A stretch of DNA of 35,924 bases from assembly GCF_028293835.1 (NCBI RefSeq), contig NZ_JAQGNX010000141.1, positions 1-35,924 of the forward strand, in the 5' to 3' direction. Each line of letters starts with the position of its first letter. Within the stretch, counting starts at the first letter, position 1. The notes under the pieces are model-generated. The model was not told the DNA's origin, made no database searches, and saw only the letters and a program-made list of their open reading frames with translations. A program made the translations under genes and the position numbers. This DNA is from Pseudomonas sp. (lineage in GTDB: Bacteria > Pseudomonadota > Gammaproteobacteria > Pseudomonadales > Pseudomonadaceae). Positions 1-13,231 of the stretch are shown one piece after another.

Positions 1-25
1 CAACCAGCAGTACTTCTTTGCTCAT
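1..25 (-). CDS. nusA: NusA, first 8 codons only (partial)
   Basis: The minus strand begins an ATG at 25 and reads MSKEVLLV before the window ends, which is the usual start of Pseudomonas NusA, the transcription elongation, termination and antitermination factor. It follows rimP, matching the conserved tRNA-fMet, rimP, nusA, infB order. Only the N-terminal residues are present, so the call rests on this short match and on gene order. Confidence 0.85.
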
Positions 26-72
26 CGTACGCCTCGCCTTTCGCAAGCCATTGGATCCGCGGGATCCGCGTC

Positions 73-531
73 TCAGTCAAAACTGGGAATAATGTTGGCT
101 TTGTCGATCAAGTCGATCGGCAACAAGTATTCATGGTCTTCTACCTGCACCACGATATCTTGCTCCTCCACCCCGCGGAGAAGGCCCTGAAAGTTGCGAC
201 GACCATCGAAGGGCGAACGCAACTTAATTTTCACTTGGTCGCCGGCGTGCAAGGCAAACTGTTCAAGTGTGAACAGTGGGCGTTCCATGCCAGGAGAAGA
301 AACTTCAAGGGTATATTCAACAGCGATCGGATCTTCAACGTCCAGAACACCGCTGATCTGACGGCTGACTAAGGCACAGTCATCCACCAAAACACCGCCT
401 TCTTTATCGATATAAATACGCAAAAGCGAATGGCGACCCTGAGCTGAAAACTCAATACCCCAGCATTCATAGCCAAGGGCCACGACCACCGGGGCCAACA
501 AGGCCTGCAACTGTTCTAGCTTGCTCGACAC
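73..531 (-). CDS. rimP: Ribosome maturation factor RimP
   Basis: RimP helps assemble the 30S ribosomal subunit. The 152-residue product starts [14 protein letters not shown] and contains the family segment [15 protein letters not shown] and a C-terminal SH3-like barrel ending IPSFD, at full family length. The reading frame is open further upstream, but the GTG at 531 follows a strong GAGGGGG Shine-Dalgarno and gives the usual length; an ATG at 549 (158 residues) is the alternative. It lies just upstream of nusA, as in other gammaproteobacteria, and would be cotranscribed with it. Three hairpins, two of them terminator-like, lie between the fMet tRNA and this gene, so expression may depend on read-through or on an unseen promoter. 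Confidence 0.95.
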   Translation of the reverse strand: MSSKLEQLQALLAPVVVALGYECWGIEFSAQGRHSLLRIYIDKEGGVLVDDCALVSRQISGVLDVEDPIAVEYTLEVSSPGMERPLFTLEQFALHAGDQVKIKLRSPFDGRRNFQGLLRGVEEQDIVVQVEDHEYLLPIDLIDKANIIPSFD

Positions 532-556
532 CTGAACCCCCTCGTGCATGCTATGC

Positions 557-582
557 AAATAAAAAATGGGCGAAGCGCCCAT
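557..582 (-). terminator. Terminator-like hairpin directly upstream of rimP
   Basis: On the minus strand a 7-bp stem, ATGGGCG / CGCCCAT with a 3-base loop, is followed by a run of six T and then ATTT, the form of a Rho-independent terminator. It ends only a few bases before the possible rimP starts at 549 and 531. A further hairpin (AACGCCG / CGGCGTT, 589-610) sits just upstream of it. Its position suggests a control point for the rimP-nusA transcript rather than a simple end of the tRNA transcript. Confidence 0.7.
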
Positions 583-623
583 CCCTGAAACGCCGTTGAA
601 TATCGGCGTTATAAACTGTCCAG

Positions 624-650
624 CTAACAAAAAGCCCCTAAAAAGGGGCT
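624..650 (-). terminator. Rho-independent terminator after tRNA-fMet
   Basis: The minus strand reads a 7-bp stem, AGCCCCT / AGGGGCT with a T-rich loop, followed by TTTTGTT. It begins 11 bases after the CCA end of the tRNA, as expected for the end of the tRNA transcript. Confidence 0.85.
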
Positions 651-660
651 CCGCTAAAAC

Positions 661-737
<77 letters not shown>

Positions 738-753
738 ACAAAGCTGGGGCGGA

Positions 754-782
754 AGTATACGACCGATCCTTTGCAGGGTCAA
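754..782 (-). promoter_or_regulatory. Sigma-70 promoter of tRNA-fMet
   Basis: The minus strand carries TTGACC (782-777), a 17-base spacer and TATACT (759-754), about 16 bases before the tRNA 5' end. This is a near-consensus housekeeping promoter, well placed for a stable RNA. Confidence 0.75.
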
Positions 783-797
783 TCAAACCTCCACCGA

Positions 798-821
798 CAA
801 GAAAGCCCGCTACTGCGGGCT
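798..821 (-). terminator. Rho-independent terminator after tRNA-Leu
   Basis: On the minus strand a 7-bp stem AGCCCGC / GCGGGCT with a 4-base loop is followed by TTCTT. It ends the secG/tRNA-Leu transcript just before the tRNA-fMet promoter. Confidence 0.75.
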
Positions 822-832
822 GTCCTGATAAT

Positions 833-918
833 TGGTACCGAGAAGGGGACTCGAACCCCTACACCCTATGGGCACAACCACCTCAAGGTTGCGTGTCTAC
901 CAATTCCACCACCTCGGC
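833..918 (-). tRNA. tRNA-Leu (GAG)
   Basis: This 86-base class II tRNA begins GCCGAGGTGGTGGAATTGG, has anticodon GAG, a long variable arm, a T-loop GGTTCGAGTCC and an encoded CCA. It is the leuU-type gene that commonly follows secG in gammaproteobacteria, and is probably processed from the secG transcript. Confidence 0.96.
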
Positions 919-961
919 AATACAACTTTTTGGCGGCCCTACATCAACCGCCTGTTCCCGC

Positions 962-1345
962 TTACTTCTGCTGTGGCGCTTGAGGGACGTCAGCAGGATT
1001 AGCTGCTGGCTTTTGCGCTTCGAGCACCGGCACATCACTGGCTGCCGGTTGTTGCTTTGGTGCTTCCAAAACTGCTGGATTAGGCAAACCTACTTGAGTC
1101 AGCTGGTGAGCTTTCTCTTTAGCAAAATAACCTAACCCCAAGCTGGTTATGAAAAAACCAGCGGCGAGTATAGCAGTAAATTTACTGAGAAAGGTAGAGG
1201 AACCTTGGCTTCCGAATACAGTATTTGAAGCCCCTGCACCGAAAGACGCACCAGCGTCCGCACCTTTGCCTTGCTGAAGCAATACCAGAGCGACAACACC
1301 CAGGGCGCCCAACAGATGAAAAACGACTACGACTGTTTCCAGCAT
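962..1345 (-). CDS. secG: Protein-export membrane protein SecG
   Basis: SecG is the small inner-membrane partner of SecY and SecE in the Sec translocon. The 127-residue product starts [15 protein letters not shown]. It has two membrane helices (about residues 3-22 and 53-73) around the conserved cytoplasmic loop [19 protein letters not shown], then an Ala/Pro/Gln-rich tail longer than in E. coli. The frame extends upstream, but the ATG at 1345 gives the family N-terminus. It starts 4 bases after the tpiA stop, so the two are translationally linked and belong to the long tpiA-glmM-folP-ftsH gene cluster. Confidence 0.95.
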   Translation of the reverse strand: MLETVVVVFHLLGALGVVALVLLQQGKGADAGASFGAGASNTVFGSQGSSTFLSKFTAILAAGFFITSLGLGYFAKEKAHQLTQVGLPNPAVLEAPKQQPAASDVPVLEAQKPAANPADVPQAPQQK

Positions 1346-1349
1346 TTTT

Positions 1350-2105
1350 TCAGTTTCCCGCGGCGCGACATATCGCACCGAACTCATCTGCATTCAGGGA
1401 CGCTCCACCAATGAGCCCCCCATCGATATCCGGCATGCCGAACAGTTCAGCCGCATTGGCCGCCTTCACGCTGCCGCCATAAAGAAGTCGCACGCCTTGC
1501 GCGACCTCAGCATTCTCTGCCGCCAACTGCGCACGAATGGCTGCGTGCACTTCTTGCGCCTGTTGGGGCGATGCAGTCAATCCGGTGCCGATGGCCCAGA
1601 CTGGCTCGTAAGCGATGACTGCATTTACAAAAGCACCGACGCCAAGCGCCTCGATGATGCTACCCAGCTGACGCCCAACAACCTCAAGCGTCTTGCCCGC
1701 GTCGCGCTGCTCCAGGGTTTCCCCTACGCACAACACTGGCGTCAAACCACACGCCTGAGCCGCTGCAAACTTGCGATTAAGCAATTCGTCATGCTCGCCC
1801 AATATCTGGCGGCGCTCGGAGTGCCCGATCAAAACCAGGGTACAGCCCGCATCAGCCAGCTGACTCGGCGCGATTTCACCGGTCAACGCACCTTGCGATG
1901 ACTCTGCCGCAGAATTCTGTGCACCCACTGCGATCGACTTGCCATTTAGGCCGTCAATCACTTGGTTGATGTACAAAAATGGCGGAAAAACCGCTACATC
2001 AACACCGCTCGGCAAGACCAGATTACGGAGGCCTTTGGTCAGCTCAGCGACGCTGGCGCGGGTACCGTGCATTTTCCAGTTACCAGCTACCATTATGCGA
2101 CGCAT
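1350..2105 (-). CDS. tpiA: Triosephosphate isomerase
   Basis: This enzyme interconverts dihydroxyacetone phosphate and glyceraldehyde 3-phosphate in central carbon metabolism. The 251-residue product is full length. It shows the N-terminal AGNWKMHG with catalytic Lys11, the electrophile His95 in LIGHSERR, the catalytic base Glu167 in [11 protein letters not shown], and the phosphate-binding LYGGSVK near the C-terminus. It lies 66 bases after glmM and 4 bases before secG on the same strand. Confidence 0.97.
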   Translation of the reverse strand: MRRIMVAGNWKMHGTRASVAELTKGLRNLVLPSGVDVAVFPPFLYINQVIDGLNGKSIAVGAQNSAAESSQGALTGEIAPSQLADAGCTLVLIGHSERRQILGEHDELLNRKFAAAQACGLTPVLCVGETLEQRDAGKTLEVVGRQLGSIIEALGVGAFVNAVIAYEPVWAIGTGLTASPQQAQEVHAAIRAQLAAENAEVAQGVRLLYGGSVKAANAAELFGMPDIDGGLIGGASLNADEFGAICRAAGN

Positions 2106-2171
2106 GCTATACCCCGTCGGTCAAAGTGGGCGCAGATGTTACCCAACCGCAACAGCACTGGCAAGCCGAAA

Positions 2172-3509
2172 TCAGGCGCAAACTTCAGTAACCAGTTTTG
2201 CCAGCTCATCGGCGTAACCGCGAACCATGACCTCGTCATCACCTTCCACCATGACGCGAACCAGCGGTTCAGTGCCGGACTTACGTAATAGCACACGGCC
2301 ACGACCGCCCATGGCGACTGTCACACGCTTGCACGCCTCTTTCACCGCCGGGTGTTCAACCGGGTCGATATCGCCGGCATAACGCACGTTAACCAGCACT
2401 TGAGGGCATTTAAGCAATGATTGGCGCGCCAATGCCAGGCTCTCGTCACGGCGACGTAACGCCAGGATGACTTGTAGCGCAGCGATGATCGCATCACCCG
2501 TGGTGGTGTGCTGGAAGCAAACGATGTGTCCGGAATTTTCACCCCCCAGCTGCCAGTTACGCTCCAGCAGCTCGGCGGTCACGTAACGGTCCCCCACACT
2601 GGCCCGCACAAAAGGGATATTGAGCTCGGCAAACGCCAGTTCAACCCCCAGGTTGGTCATCAAGGTCCCGACAACGCCGCCTTGCAACTTGCCGCGCTCT
2701 TGCAGATCACGGGCAATGATAAACAACAGATCGTCGCCCTCGACCAGGGCTCCCGTGTGATCGACCATCAACACTCGGTCACCGTCACCGTCGAAGCCAA
2801 TGCCCAGGTCGGCTTGCTCGGCCAGCACAGCCGCCTGCAGATTACCCATATGGGTCGAACCGCAGTCGTCGTTGATATTCAGGCCGTTAGGCGCAGCGGA
2901 CAGCACAGTGACCTGGGCGCCCAACTCGCGAAAGACGTTGGGAGCGACTTTGTAGGTCGCGCCATGCGCGCAATCAATCACCACCTTCAGGCCAGCAAAG
3001 TCAGTACTGGTAGGGACGCTGCTTTTACAAAATTCGATATAACGACCGGCGGCATCGTTAATACGCGACACCTTGCCGAGCTTGTCCGATTCCACCACCG
3101 TCATCGGCGTGTCGAGCAGCTCTTCGATCATCATCTCGACTTCGTCCGGGAGCTTGGTGCCCAGGCCGGAAAAAAACTTGATCCCGTTATCATGATGCGG
3201 GTTGTGCGAAGCACTGATTACGATGCCTGCTTCAGCATGGAACGTCCGCGTCAGGTAGGCGATTGCCGGCGTAGGCATGGGCCCCAACAGCATGACGTCA
3301 GCGCCAGCGGCAGAGAGGCCAGCCTCCAGGGCAGACTCGAACATATAACCAGAGATCCGCGTGTCTTTACCCACCAGAACCCTGCAAGCACCCAGTCGGC
3401 GAAATGCAATCCCTGCCGCCCAGCCAAGCTTAAGCATGAAATCCGGAGTGATCGGAAATTGGCCTACCCGACCACGAATACCGTCGGTGCCAAAATATTT
3501 TCTAGTCAT
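2172..3509 (-). CDS. glmM: Phosphoglucosamine mutase
   Basis: GlmM converts glucosamine 6-phosphate to glucosamine 1-phosphate for peptidoglycan and lipopolysaccharide precursors. The 445-residue product has the phosphoserine loop [14 protein letters not shown] with Ser101, the metal loop DGDGDR near residue 243, and the C-terminal phosphate-binding [12 protein letters not shown]. These cover all four domains of the phosphohexomutase family. It begins 16 bases after the folP stop, in the ftsH-folP-glmM arrangement known from E. coli. Confidence 0.97.
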   Translation of the reverse strand: MTRKYFGTDGIRGRVGQFPITPDFMLKLGWAAGIAFRRLGACRVLVGKDTRISGYMFESALEAGLSAAGADVMLLGPMPTPAIAYLTRTFHAEAGIVISASHNPHHDNGIKFFSGLGTKLPDEVEMMIEELLDTPMTVVESDKLGKVSRINDAAGRYIEFCKSSVPTSTDFAGLKVVIDCAHGATYKVAPNVFRELGAQVTVLSAAPNGLNINDDCGSTHMGNLQAAVLAEQADLGIGFDGDGDRVLMVDHTGALVEGDDLLFIIARDLQERGKLQGGVVGTLMTNLGVELAFAELNIPFVRASVGDRYVTAELLERNWQLGGENSGHIVCFQHTTTGDAIIAALQVILALRRRDESLALARQSLLKCPQVLVNVRYAGDIDPVEHPAVKEACKRVTVAMGGRGRVLLRKSGTEPLVRVMVEGDDEVMVRGYADELAKLVTEVCA

Positions 3510-3525
3510 AGATGCTCCATCATTC

Positions 3526-4377
3526 TTATTTAGCCGACTCGACAGCAGCGATCATTCGCACCACGTCGATGGTTTCGGCAACATCGTGCACGCGCAAGAT
3601 GCGCGCTCCCTTAGTCATTGCCAGCGCTGCCAGTGCCAGGCCGCCAGAAAGCCGCTCTGCGACCGGTCGCCCAAGCGTCTGCCCGATCATGCTCTTGCGC
3701 GAGACTCCGACCAACAGTGGCCTGCCAAGGGCATGCAGCTCTTCCATATGCTTGAACAGGCTCAGGTTATGCTCAAGGTTCTTGGCAAAGCCGAATCCCG
3801 GATCAAGAATAATTCGCTCCCTGGGAATTCCCACCGCCACGCATTGCTGCATCCGCTCAAGCAAGAACTCACTCACCTCAGCCATCAGATCCTGATAGTG
3901 CGGGTTATCCTGCATATCGCCAGGCTCGCCCCGCATGTGCATCAGGCACACTGGCAAACCTGTCGCAGCAGCAGCGTCCAGGGCGCCGTCGCGACGAAGT
4001 GAACGCACATCGTTGATCAAACCTGCGCCAAGCCGTGCCGTCTCGCGGATGACCGCTGGCGTGGACGTATCAACCGAAATGATGACGTCCAGCTCACGGT
4101 TGATCAGCTCGACAACGGGAGCAATGCGCTCCAGCTCTTCGATTGGCGAAACCACTCGCGCACCTGGGCGAGTGGACTCGCCACCGACATCAATCAACGT
4201 CGCGCCTGCCATGACCATTGCTTGCGCATGACGCAGGGCAGCATCGCGCTGACTGAAACGACCGCCGTCGGAGAAAGAGTCTGGGGTGACGTTCAGGATG
4301 CCCATAACGTGCGTATGGGCTAAATCAAGAACCCGATTGCCGCAAGGCAACCGGGTTGGGTACAGCGCAGAAGTCAT
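3526..4377 (-). CDS. folP: Dihydropteroate synthase
   Basis: FolP joins p-aminobenzoate to the pterin diphosphate in folate synthesis and is the sulfonamide target. The 283-residue TIM barrel shows [15 protein letters not shown] (about 25-39), the segment GGESTRPGA that shapes the substrate pocket, DPGFGFAKN, and the late strand GVSRKSMIG. No disruption is seen in these motifs. It starts 8 bases after the ftsH stop. Confidence 0.97.
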   Translation of the reverse strand: MTSALYPTRLPCGNRVLDLAHTHVMGILNVTPDSFSDGGRFSQRDAALRHAQAMVMAGATLIDVGGESTRPGARVVSPIEELERIAPVVELINRELDVIISVDTSTPAVIRETARLGAGLINDVRSLRRDGALDAAAATGLPVCLMHMRGEPGDMQDNPHYQDLMAEVSEFLLERMQQCVAVGIPRERIILDPGFGFAKNLEHNLSLFKHMEELHALGRPLLVGVSRKSMIGQTLGRPVAERLSGGLALAALAMTKGARILRVHDVAETIDVVRMIAAVESAK

Positions 4378-4385
4378 GTCAGGCC

Positions 4386-6299
4386 TTAGATTTCAGCAGC
4401 TGGGCCGCCGATAGGCGCTTCTGGACGCGGGTCCAGTGGAGCTACCGGAGTACCCGAACCGCCTTGCCCCCAATCGCGAGGTTCGCGAGGAGAGCGGCCA
4501 GCCATGATGTCGTCGATCTGCTCAGCATCAATGGTTTCGTACTTCATCAATGCGTCAGCCATGGCGTCCAGCTTGTCACGGTGGTCGGTCAAAATCTGCT
4601 TGGCCGAGCCGTAGCATTGATCAATGATGCTGCGTACTTCCGAATCGATCAGTCGCGCTGTCTCGGCAGAAACGCTGGAGCTTTGACCACCACCGCCGCG
4701 ACCCAGGTACATATCGTTCTCGTCTTCGGCATACATCAGCGGACCCAGTTTCTCGGACAGACCCCATTTGGTGACCATGTTCCGGGCAATCTGGCTGGCA
4801 CGCATGATGTCGTTGGATGCGCCGGTGGTGACACCGTCAAAACCCAAGGTCATCTCTTCAGCTATACGACCGCCGTACAACGAGCAGATCTGGCTGATCA
4901 ACGCACGCTTGGACAGGCTGTAGCGATCTTCCTCAGGCAGGAACATCGTGACACCCAATGCCCGACCACGAGGGATGATCGACACTTTGTAGACCGGGTC
5001 ATGCTCTGGCACAACGCGACCGACAATGGCGTGACCGGCTTCGTGATACGCCGTGTTGCGCTTTTCTTTCTCGGACATGACCATGGATTTGCGCTCTGCA
5101 CCCATCATGATCTTGTCTTTGGCCAGCTCGAACTCTTTCATTTCAACGATGCGCTTGCCGGTACGAGCAGCAAACAGCGACGCTTCGTTGACCAGGTTGG
5201 CCAAATCAGCACCGGAGAAGCCTGGCGTGCCACGGGCAATTACACCCGGATTGACGTCTTCGCCCATGGGCACTTTGCGCATGTGTACTTTGAGAATCTG
5301 CTCACGACCGCGGATGTCTGGCAGGCCAACCACCACCTGACGGTCGAAACGACCCGGCCGCAGCAGCGCCGGGTCGAGTACGTCTGGTCGGTTGGTGGCA
5401 GCAATGACGATGATGCCGTCATTCATTTCAAAGCCGTCCATCTCTACCAGCAACTGGTTGAGAGTCTGCTCACGTTCGTCGTGACCACCGCCCATGCCTG
5501 CTCCACGATGGCGACCGACTGCGTCGATTTCGTCGATGAAGATGATGCATGGAGCGTGCTTTTTGGCTTGTTCGAACATGTCACGGACACGGCTTGCACC
5601 GACACCCACGAACATTTCAACGAAGTCAGAACCGGATATGGTGAAGAACGGGACCTTGGCTTCGCCGGCAATCGCCTTGGCCAGCAAGGTTTTACCGGTA
5701 CCTGGAGGACCGACCATCAGCACGCCACGAGGAATTCGCCCGCCCAGACGCTGGAACTTGCCGGGGTCGCGGAGGAACTCGACCAGTTCGCCGACTTCCT
5801 CTTTGGCTTCATCGCAACCTGCAACGTCACCCAGGGTAGTCTTGACCTGATCTTCGGAGAGCAGTCGCGCCTTGCTTTTGCCAAAGCTCATCGGCCCGCC
5901 TTTACCGCCGGCACCCCCCTGCATCTGTCGCATGAAAAACATGAAGACGGCGATGATCACCAGGATAGGGAAGCTTGCGACCAATAGCTGAGTCCAGATG
6001 CTCTGCTGTTCTGGCTGCTTGCCTTCGATAACCACGTTGTTATCAACCAGGTCACCAATAAGGCCGTTGTCCTGAATCGCCGGACGAATGGTCTTGAAGG
6101 TGTCGCCATCAGCGCGTTTACCGGTGATGACATAGCCGTCAACGGCAACCTTCTCGACCTTGCCATCCTTAACTTGCTGGATAAACTCGGAATAATTGAG
6201 GGTTTGCGGCTCGTTTGGACTTGAGAAGTTGTTCATCACTGTCACCAGGACAGCGGCGATGATCAACCACAGGATCAGATTCTTTGCCATATCGTTCAA
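4386..6299 (-). CDS. ftsH: ATP-dependent zinc metalloprotease FtsH
   Basis: FtsH is a membrane-anchored AAA+ protease that degrades misfolded membrane proteins and regulators such as sigma-32 and LpxC. The 637-residue product has membrane helices at about 8-24 and 101-123 flanking a periplasmic domain. It has Walker A GPPGTGKT (197-204), Walker B IIFIDEID (252-259), a second region of homology near 301-320, and the zinc site HEAGH (419-423). The Gly/Pro-rich tail is typical of Pseudomonas. The start shown is a TTG at 6299, 7 bases after GAGGG; the ATG at 6290 (634 residues) lies 16 bases from that site and is the alternative. It follows rlmE after 183 bases, as in E. coli. Confidence 0.97.
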   Translation of the reverse strand: MNDMAKNLILWLIIAAVLVTVMNNFSSPNEPQTLNYSEFIQQVKDGKVEKVAVDGYVITGKRADGDTFKTIRPAIQDNGLIGDLVDNNVVIEGKQPEQQSIWTQLLVASFPILVIIAVFMFFMRQMQGGAGGKGGPMSFGKSKARLLSEDQVKTTLGDVAGCDEAKEEVGELVEFLRDPGKFQRLGGRIPRGVLMVGPPGTGKTLLAKAIAGEAKVPFFTISGSDFVEMFVGVGASRVRDMFEQAKKHAPCIIFIDEIDAVGRHRGAGMGGGHDEREQTLNQLLVEMDGFEMNDGIIVIAATNRPDVLDPALLRPGRFDRQVVVGLPDIRGREQILKVHMRKVPMGEDVNPGVIARGTPGFSGADLANLVNEASLFAARTGKRIVEMKEFELAKDKIMMGAERKSMVMSEKEKRNTAYHEAGHAIVGRVVPEHDPVYKVSIIPRGRALGVTMFLPEEDRYSLSKRALISQICSLYGGRIAEEMTLGFDGVTTGASNDIMRASQIARNMVTKWGLSEKLGPLMYAEDENDMYLGRGGGGQSSSVSAETARLIDSEVRSIIDQCYGSAKQILTDHRDKLDAMADALMKYETIDAEQIDDIMAGRSPREPRDWGQGGSGTPVAPLDPRPEAPIGGPAAEI

Positions 6300-6482
6300 T
6301 TAGCTACCCTCTGAAGCAAGCCCCACGCTGGAGCGCGCCTCGTATGATTTCACCGGCCTAACTTACTACATTACCTGCGGGTGTTGCAGGCGCCGTCTGT
6401 AACCCTTTGTGAAACTTTGACTACAGCATGTTCGTTTATGCTTCGTTGACAAGGCTATTTAATAAAAGCTATCGCCTCTACA

Positions 6483-7133
6483 TCAAAGCCGCTCATCGCT
6501 TTCAGCCCCTTTAATGCCGCGAAATCCGCGGCCCAGCAAATACTGCTCGCGGGACCGGTCACGAGAAGCCGCAGGCTTACGCATCTGGACCTTTTCGAAC
6601 ACCTTGCGAACCGACTTGTGGAACTCGTCGAAACCATCGCCCTGGAAAACCTTGACCAGGAAATCACCACCTGGGCGCAATACCCGACCGGCCAGATCAA
6701 GCGACAGCTCGCAAAGAAACATAGCGCGCGGCATGTCAACAGCAGCCAGTCCACTCATATTGGGGGCCATATCGGAAATCACAAGGTCTACTTGTGTATT
6801 ACCCACCGCTTCGAGGATTTGTGCGAGCACGGCGTCCTCGGTGAAATCCCCTTGAATAAAGGTCACATCCGGGATGCTGTCCATCTCAAGGATGTCTGAA
6901 GCGATCAAACGCCCCTGGCCGCCAATCAGACGACTGGTGACCTGCGACCAGCCGCCAGGCGCGGCGCCCAGGTCGATTACGGTCATACCGGGACGGATCA
7001 GCCGGTCCTTTTCCTGTATCTCCAACAGCTTGTAGCTGGCACGCGAGCGATACCCATCTTTTTGCGCCATTTTGACGTAATGGTCATCGAAATGTTCTTT
7101 CAACCAGTTATGGCTTGTTTTGGAACGGGCCAC
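6483..7133 (-). CDS. rlmE: 23S rRNA (uridine2552-2'-O)-methyltransferase RlmE
   Basis: RlmE (also RrmJ or FtsJ) methylates the ribose of U2552 in the 50S A loop, using S-adenosylmethionine. The 216-residue product has the SAM-binding motif [12 protein letters not shown] (about 54-65) and the catalytic set Lys35, Asp121, Lys161 and Glu196, which correspond to the E. coli tetrad with a shift of three. The GTG at 7133 follows GAGG with 6 bases between; the frame opens 4 codons earlier at a TTG that overlaps this Shine-Dalgarno. It is divergent from yhbY and upstream of ftsH. Confidence 0.96.
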   Translation of the reverse strand: MARSKTSHNWLKEHFDDHYVKMAQKDGYRSRASYKLLEIQEKDRLIRPGMTVIDLGAAPGGWSQVTSRLIGGQGRLIASDILEMDSIPDVTFIQGDFTEDAVLAQILEAVGNTQVDLVISDMAPNMSGLAAVDMPRAMFLCELSLDLAGRVLRPGGDFLVKVFQGDGFDEFHKSVRKVFEKVQMRKPAASRDRSREQYLLGRGFRGIKGAESDERL

Positions 7134-7237
7134 GGGGCACCTCAAAAATAAACGAGTCGTGATTAACTGGGCGGTCCCGGACTCGCTCGGGTAAACTGGC
7201 CGCCGCTTTTTACAAGATCAGACGCAGGGGTCAGATT

Positions 7238-7546
7238 ATGCCGCTCACTCAAGAGCAGAAGAAACAGTACAAATCCATTGGCCACCATCTGAAACCGGTA
7301 TTGACCGTGGCTGACAATGGTTTGACTGAAGGTGTTGCAGCCGAACTTGAACGCGCATTGAGCGATCACGAGCTGATTAAAATCAAGCTCAACATCCTCG
7401 ACCGCGAAAGCCGCCTGGCGCTCATTGCAGAATTATGCAAAGTCGGCAAAGCGGATCTAGTGCAGGTCATCGGTAAAATGGCGTTGATTTATCGCAAGAA
7501 TGCCAAGGTAAACAAGCTACTGTCCAACGTGCATCGGGCTGTGTAG
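7238..7546 (+). CDS. yhbY: YhbY family RNA-binding protein (CRM domain)
   Basis: This 102-residue protein is a single CRM domain. It starts MPLTQEQKKQYKSIGHHLKP, carries the family signature ADNGLTEGV (about 25-33), and ends VIGKMALIYRKNAKVN. E. coli YhbY associates with pre-50S ribosomal particles, so a role in large-subunit assembly is likely. Its divergent position next to rlmE, another 50S factor, is conserved in gammaproteobacteria. About 100 bases separate the two, and the promoters of both must lie there. Confidence 0.92.
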   Translation: MPLTQEQKKQYKSIGHHLKPVLTVADNGLTEGVAAELERALSDHELIKIKLNILDRESRLALIAELCKVGKADLVQVIGKMALIYRKNAKVNKLLSNVHRAV

Positions 7547-7567
7547 CCCGTATACGCATAGAAAAGG

Positions 7568-8023
7568 TCAAGGGCGTGCTTCGCGCGCCCCTGCACTTTC
7601 ACCAGGCACCGGCTGAATGACCAGCAACAGGCCGGACAACGCCAACACCAGATAACTCAACAACTGCCAACGCAGCGCGTCCGGCAACCATCGATACAGC
7701 GCATAGTGGCTTGCTGCAGCCAATGCCGCGATTACCAGCAACTGACCGCGAACATCCAGCCAAAGGCTCGATAAACGCTCGGCCTGCACCAATACCATCA
7801 TCTGCAAGCTTGCACAGAACGCTGCAAATCCAACCAGCAACGCCCCCGACAGACTCGCAACCTCATCGATCAGCAACGGAGCAAGACCCGTTTGGTCGAG
7901 CACCGTCAACATCGCCAGATGCAACAAGACAAGGCCGCCCACCCACAGTGTTTGAGCGACTTGCCAGATGATCGCACCCACACGAAACGGGCGACCCTTA
8001 TTAAAGGTGACTGACTTCAACAA
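7568..8023 (-). CDS. DUF4149-like four-helix membrane protein
   Basis: This protein of up to 151 residues has four hydrophobic segments. The first contains [20 protein letters not shown] and the others lie near residues 58-75, 90-108 and 118-136. The [11 protein letters not shown] pattern matches the DUF4149 family, small membrane proteins of unknown function often next to greA in Pseudomonas. The frame opens at a TTG at 8023, overlapping greA by 23 bases; a GTG at 7981, 13 bases after AAGGG, would give 137 residues and is equally plausible. It is probably cotranscribed with carA-carB-greA. No function can be read from the sequence. Confidence 0.75.
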   Translation of the reverse strand: MLKSVTFNKGRPFRVGAIIWQVAQTLWVGGLVLLHLAMLTVLDQTGLAPLLIDEVASLSGALLVGFAAFCASLQMMVLVQAERLSSLWLDVRGQLLVIAALAAASHYALYRWLPDALRWQLLSYLVLALSGLLLVIQPVPGESAGAREARP

Positions 8024-8473
8024 TCTCGTACTCGATCACGCCACCCGGCGTCTTGACGATGACCACGTCACCCTCCTCCTTGGCAATCAAGGCGCGAGCG
8101 ATAGGTGAACCAACCGACAGCTTGCCTTGTTTGATATCAGCTTCGTCTTCACCGACGATCTGATAGCGCACACGCTCGTCAGTTTCTACGTTTGCAATCT
8201 CGACGGTCGTACCGAAAATCACTTTGCCGGTGTGAGCAATGGTTTTCACATCGATGACGACTGCGTTCTGCAGGCGCCCTTCGATGTCACGAACACGAGC
8301 TTCGACCATGCCTTGCTGCTCACGAGCGGCATGGTACTCCGCGTTTTCCTTGAGGTCGCCCAACTCCCGTGCGGTGCCGATGTCCTGGCTGAGCTTGGGA
8401 CGAATCACTTTGGTCAGATGGTGCAGTTCTTCTTCAAGGGCGCGTGCGCCCTCGACTGTCATTGGATATTTAG

Positions 8474-8477
<4 letters not shown>
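8001..8477 (-). CDS. greA: Transcription elongation factor GreA
   Basis: GreA binds in the RNA polymerase secondary channel and stimulates cleavage of backtracked RNA. The 158-residue product has an N-terminal coiled coil with the acidic tip [17 protein letters not shown] (about 40-56, including the D-x-x-E-N residues), then an FKBP-like C-terminal domain with [17 protein letters not shown]. Its ATG overlaps the carB stop by 4 bases (ATGA), so it is translationally coupled to carB. A carA-carB-greA operon is known in P. aeruginosa. Confidence 0.97.
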
Positions 8478-11695
<3,218 letters not shown>

Positions 11696-11830
11696 GGGGT
11701 TGTCACTCAAATCCTTGGGTCAGTCGGCAAGCCGTCTTGAACATTTGTCTCAGGGCGTTGGGCGGATCAGCCAGACACTGTCGTCTGGGCTCAGCCCAAC
11801 CCTCTGCGTGCTAAATCTCAAGGCAGCCGG

Positions 11831-12967
11831 TTAGCGCCGCTTGGCCATAGCGTCGATGAAGCGATCAAACAGTGGCGAAACGTCGGTAGGACCCGGGCTC
11901 GCTTCGGGGTGTCCCTGGAAGCTGAACGCGGACTTGTCGGTACGCTCGATGCCTTGCAAGGTGCCGTCGAACAGCGACTTGTGGGTCGCCCGAAGGTTGC
12001 TCGGCAAGGTGCTTTCGTCGACGGTGAAACCGTGGTTCTGGCTGGTGATCATGACCACACCGGTGTCCAGGTCCTGAACCGGGTGGTTCGCGCCGTGGTG
12101 GCCGTGATCCATTTTCAGGGTCTTGGCGCCGGAAGCGAGTGCCAGCAACTGGTGACCGAGGCAGATGCCGAAGAGCGGCGTCTCGGTTTCCAGCAACGCC
12201 TGGATTGCCTTGATCGCGTAATCGCACGGCTCAGGATCGCCAGGGCCGTTGGACAGGAAGATGCCATCCGGGCTGAGTGCCAACACGTCGGCGGCGGACG
12301 TTTGCGCCGGGACCACGGTCACACGACAGCCACGGTCAACCAACATGCGCAGGATGTTCAGCTTGATGCCGTAGTCGAATGCTACTACGTGGTACGGCAG
12401 ATCGGCAGCTGCGATCTCCGGATGGCTGTCGGTCTCCAGATTCCATCCGCCCGAACGCCATTCGTAGCTGTCTTTGACGCTGACGACTTTCGCCAGGTCC
12501 ATGCCTTTCAGGCCTGGGAAGCCGCGAGCCGCTTCAATTGCCGCTTCTTCAGAAATAGTGTCACCGGCCATGATGCAGCCGTTTTGTGCGCCTTTCTCAC
12601 GCAGAATGCGGGTCAGGCGACGGGTGTCGATACCAGCGATCGCTACCACGTTGTTAGTTTTCAGATAGTCCGCAAGGGCCATCTTGTTCCGCCAGTTGCT
12701 CGCTACCAGCGGCAAATCACGGATAACCAGCCCGGCCGACCAGACGCGGTCAGATTCGGCATCTTCCGGTGTAGTACCGGTGTTGCCGATGTGCGGATAG
12801 GTCAGGGTAACGATTTGTTGGGCATAGGAAGGATCGGTAAGGATTTCCTGATAACCGGTCATTGCGGTGTTAAACACCACCTCACCAACGGTTTGACCGT
12901 CGGCTCCAATGGCTTCGCCGCGAAAAATGCTGCCATCAGCAAGGGCGAGTATGGCTGGCTTAGTCAA
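11831..12967 (-). CDS. carA: Carbamoyl-phosphate synthase, small (glutaminase) subunit
   Basis: CarA hydrolyses glutamine and channels the ammonia to CarB. The 378-residue product has the N-terminal CPSase domain, then a class I glutamine amidotransferase domain with the nucleophile Cys269 in [10 protein letters not shown] and the catalytic His353 and Glu355 in [10 protein letters not shown]. The start is a TTG at 12967 directly downstream of GGGAGGT with 6 bases between. The frame stays open for another 152 codons upstream with no family resemblance. The leader holds a candidate promoter, an ArgR-like site and a terminator hairpin. Confidence 0.97.
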   Translation of the reverse strand: MTKPAILALADGSIFRGEAIGADGQTVGEVVFNTAMTGYQEILTDPSYAQQIVTLTYPHIGNTGTTPEDAESDRVWSAGLVIRDLPLVASNWRNKMALADYLKTNNVVAIAGIDTRRLTRILREKGAQNGCIMAGDTISEEAAIEAARGFPGLKGMDLAKVVSVKDSYEWRSGGWNLETDSHPEIAAADLPYHVVAFDYGIKLNILRMLVDRGCRVTVVPAQTSAADVLALSPDGIFLSNGPGDPEPCDYAIKAIQALLETETPLFGICLGHQLLALASGAKTLKMDHGHHGANHPVQDLDTGVVMITSQNHGFTVDESTLPSNLRATHKSLFDGTLQGIERTDKSAFSFQGHPEASPGPTDVSPLFDRFIDAMAKRR

Positions 12968-13013
12968 GAAGACCTCCCGGTAAATAAAGCCTGAAAGGGC
13001 ATTCGCAGGTTGC

Positions 13014-13049
13014 AAAAAAGCGGAATGACGTAGACACGTCACCCCGCTT
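13014..13049 (-). terminator. Terminator hairpin in the carA leader (candidate attenuator)
   Basis: The minus strand forms a 14-bp stem with a 4-base loop (arms AAGCGGGGTGACGT and ACGTCATTCCGCTT, two G-T pairs), followed by TTTTG, a strong Rho-independent terminator. It ends 47 bases before the carA start and lies downstream of a candidate carA promoter, so it could act as an attenuator. It could instead be a distant terminator for dapB. Confidence 0.8.
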
Positions 13050-13052
13050 GCT

Positions 13053-13073
13053 TGTCGAATAAGTCGAATTATC
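13053..13073 (-). promoter_or_regulatory. Candidate carA -10 element with overlapping ArgR-like site
   Basis: The minus strand has GATAAT at 13073-13068, a good -10, but no clear -35 at the right distance. Overlapping it, the plus strand reads TGTCGA, 8 bases, then AA, close to the P. aeruginosa ArgR consensus TGTCGC-N8-AA as I recall it. A direct repeat ATTCGACTT / ATTCGACAA is also visible. An arginine-dependent repressor covering the -10 region of carA would make sense. The assignment is tentative. Confidence 0.35.
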
Positions 13074-13198
13074 TGCGCGCTTTTAGTGGACACACTAAAG
13101 CTGTAGGTTACAGAAAAGAGGTGTTTGGGTCTACCGCCAATGAGTCTGAAAGACACTGGAATGCGACGGAACATCGCCAGGCGGGGTAAAGCGGAGAC

Positions 13199-13219
13199 AA
13201 AACCCATGAAAAACATGGG
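13199..13219 (-). terminator. Weak terminator-like hairpin after dapB
   Basis: The minus strand has CCCATG, a loop of five T, CATGGG and then TTTTG. The stem has only 6 bp, so termination may be partial. It lies 116 bases downstream of the dapB stop, beyond the REP pair. Confidence 0.4.
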
Positions 13220-13231
13220 CGAAATTAAATC

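Noticed and set aside
4356..5987. Long plus-strand frame of 543 codons opposite ftsH
   Set aside because: It is the antisense shadow of a highly conserved GC-rich gene; similar shadows opposite dnaK, dnaJ, carA and carB were dropped for the same reason.
6300..6482. Sigma-32 promoter directly upstream of ftsH
   Set aside because: No CTTGAA with a correctly spaced CCCCAT-like element was found in this gap.
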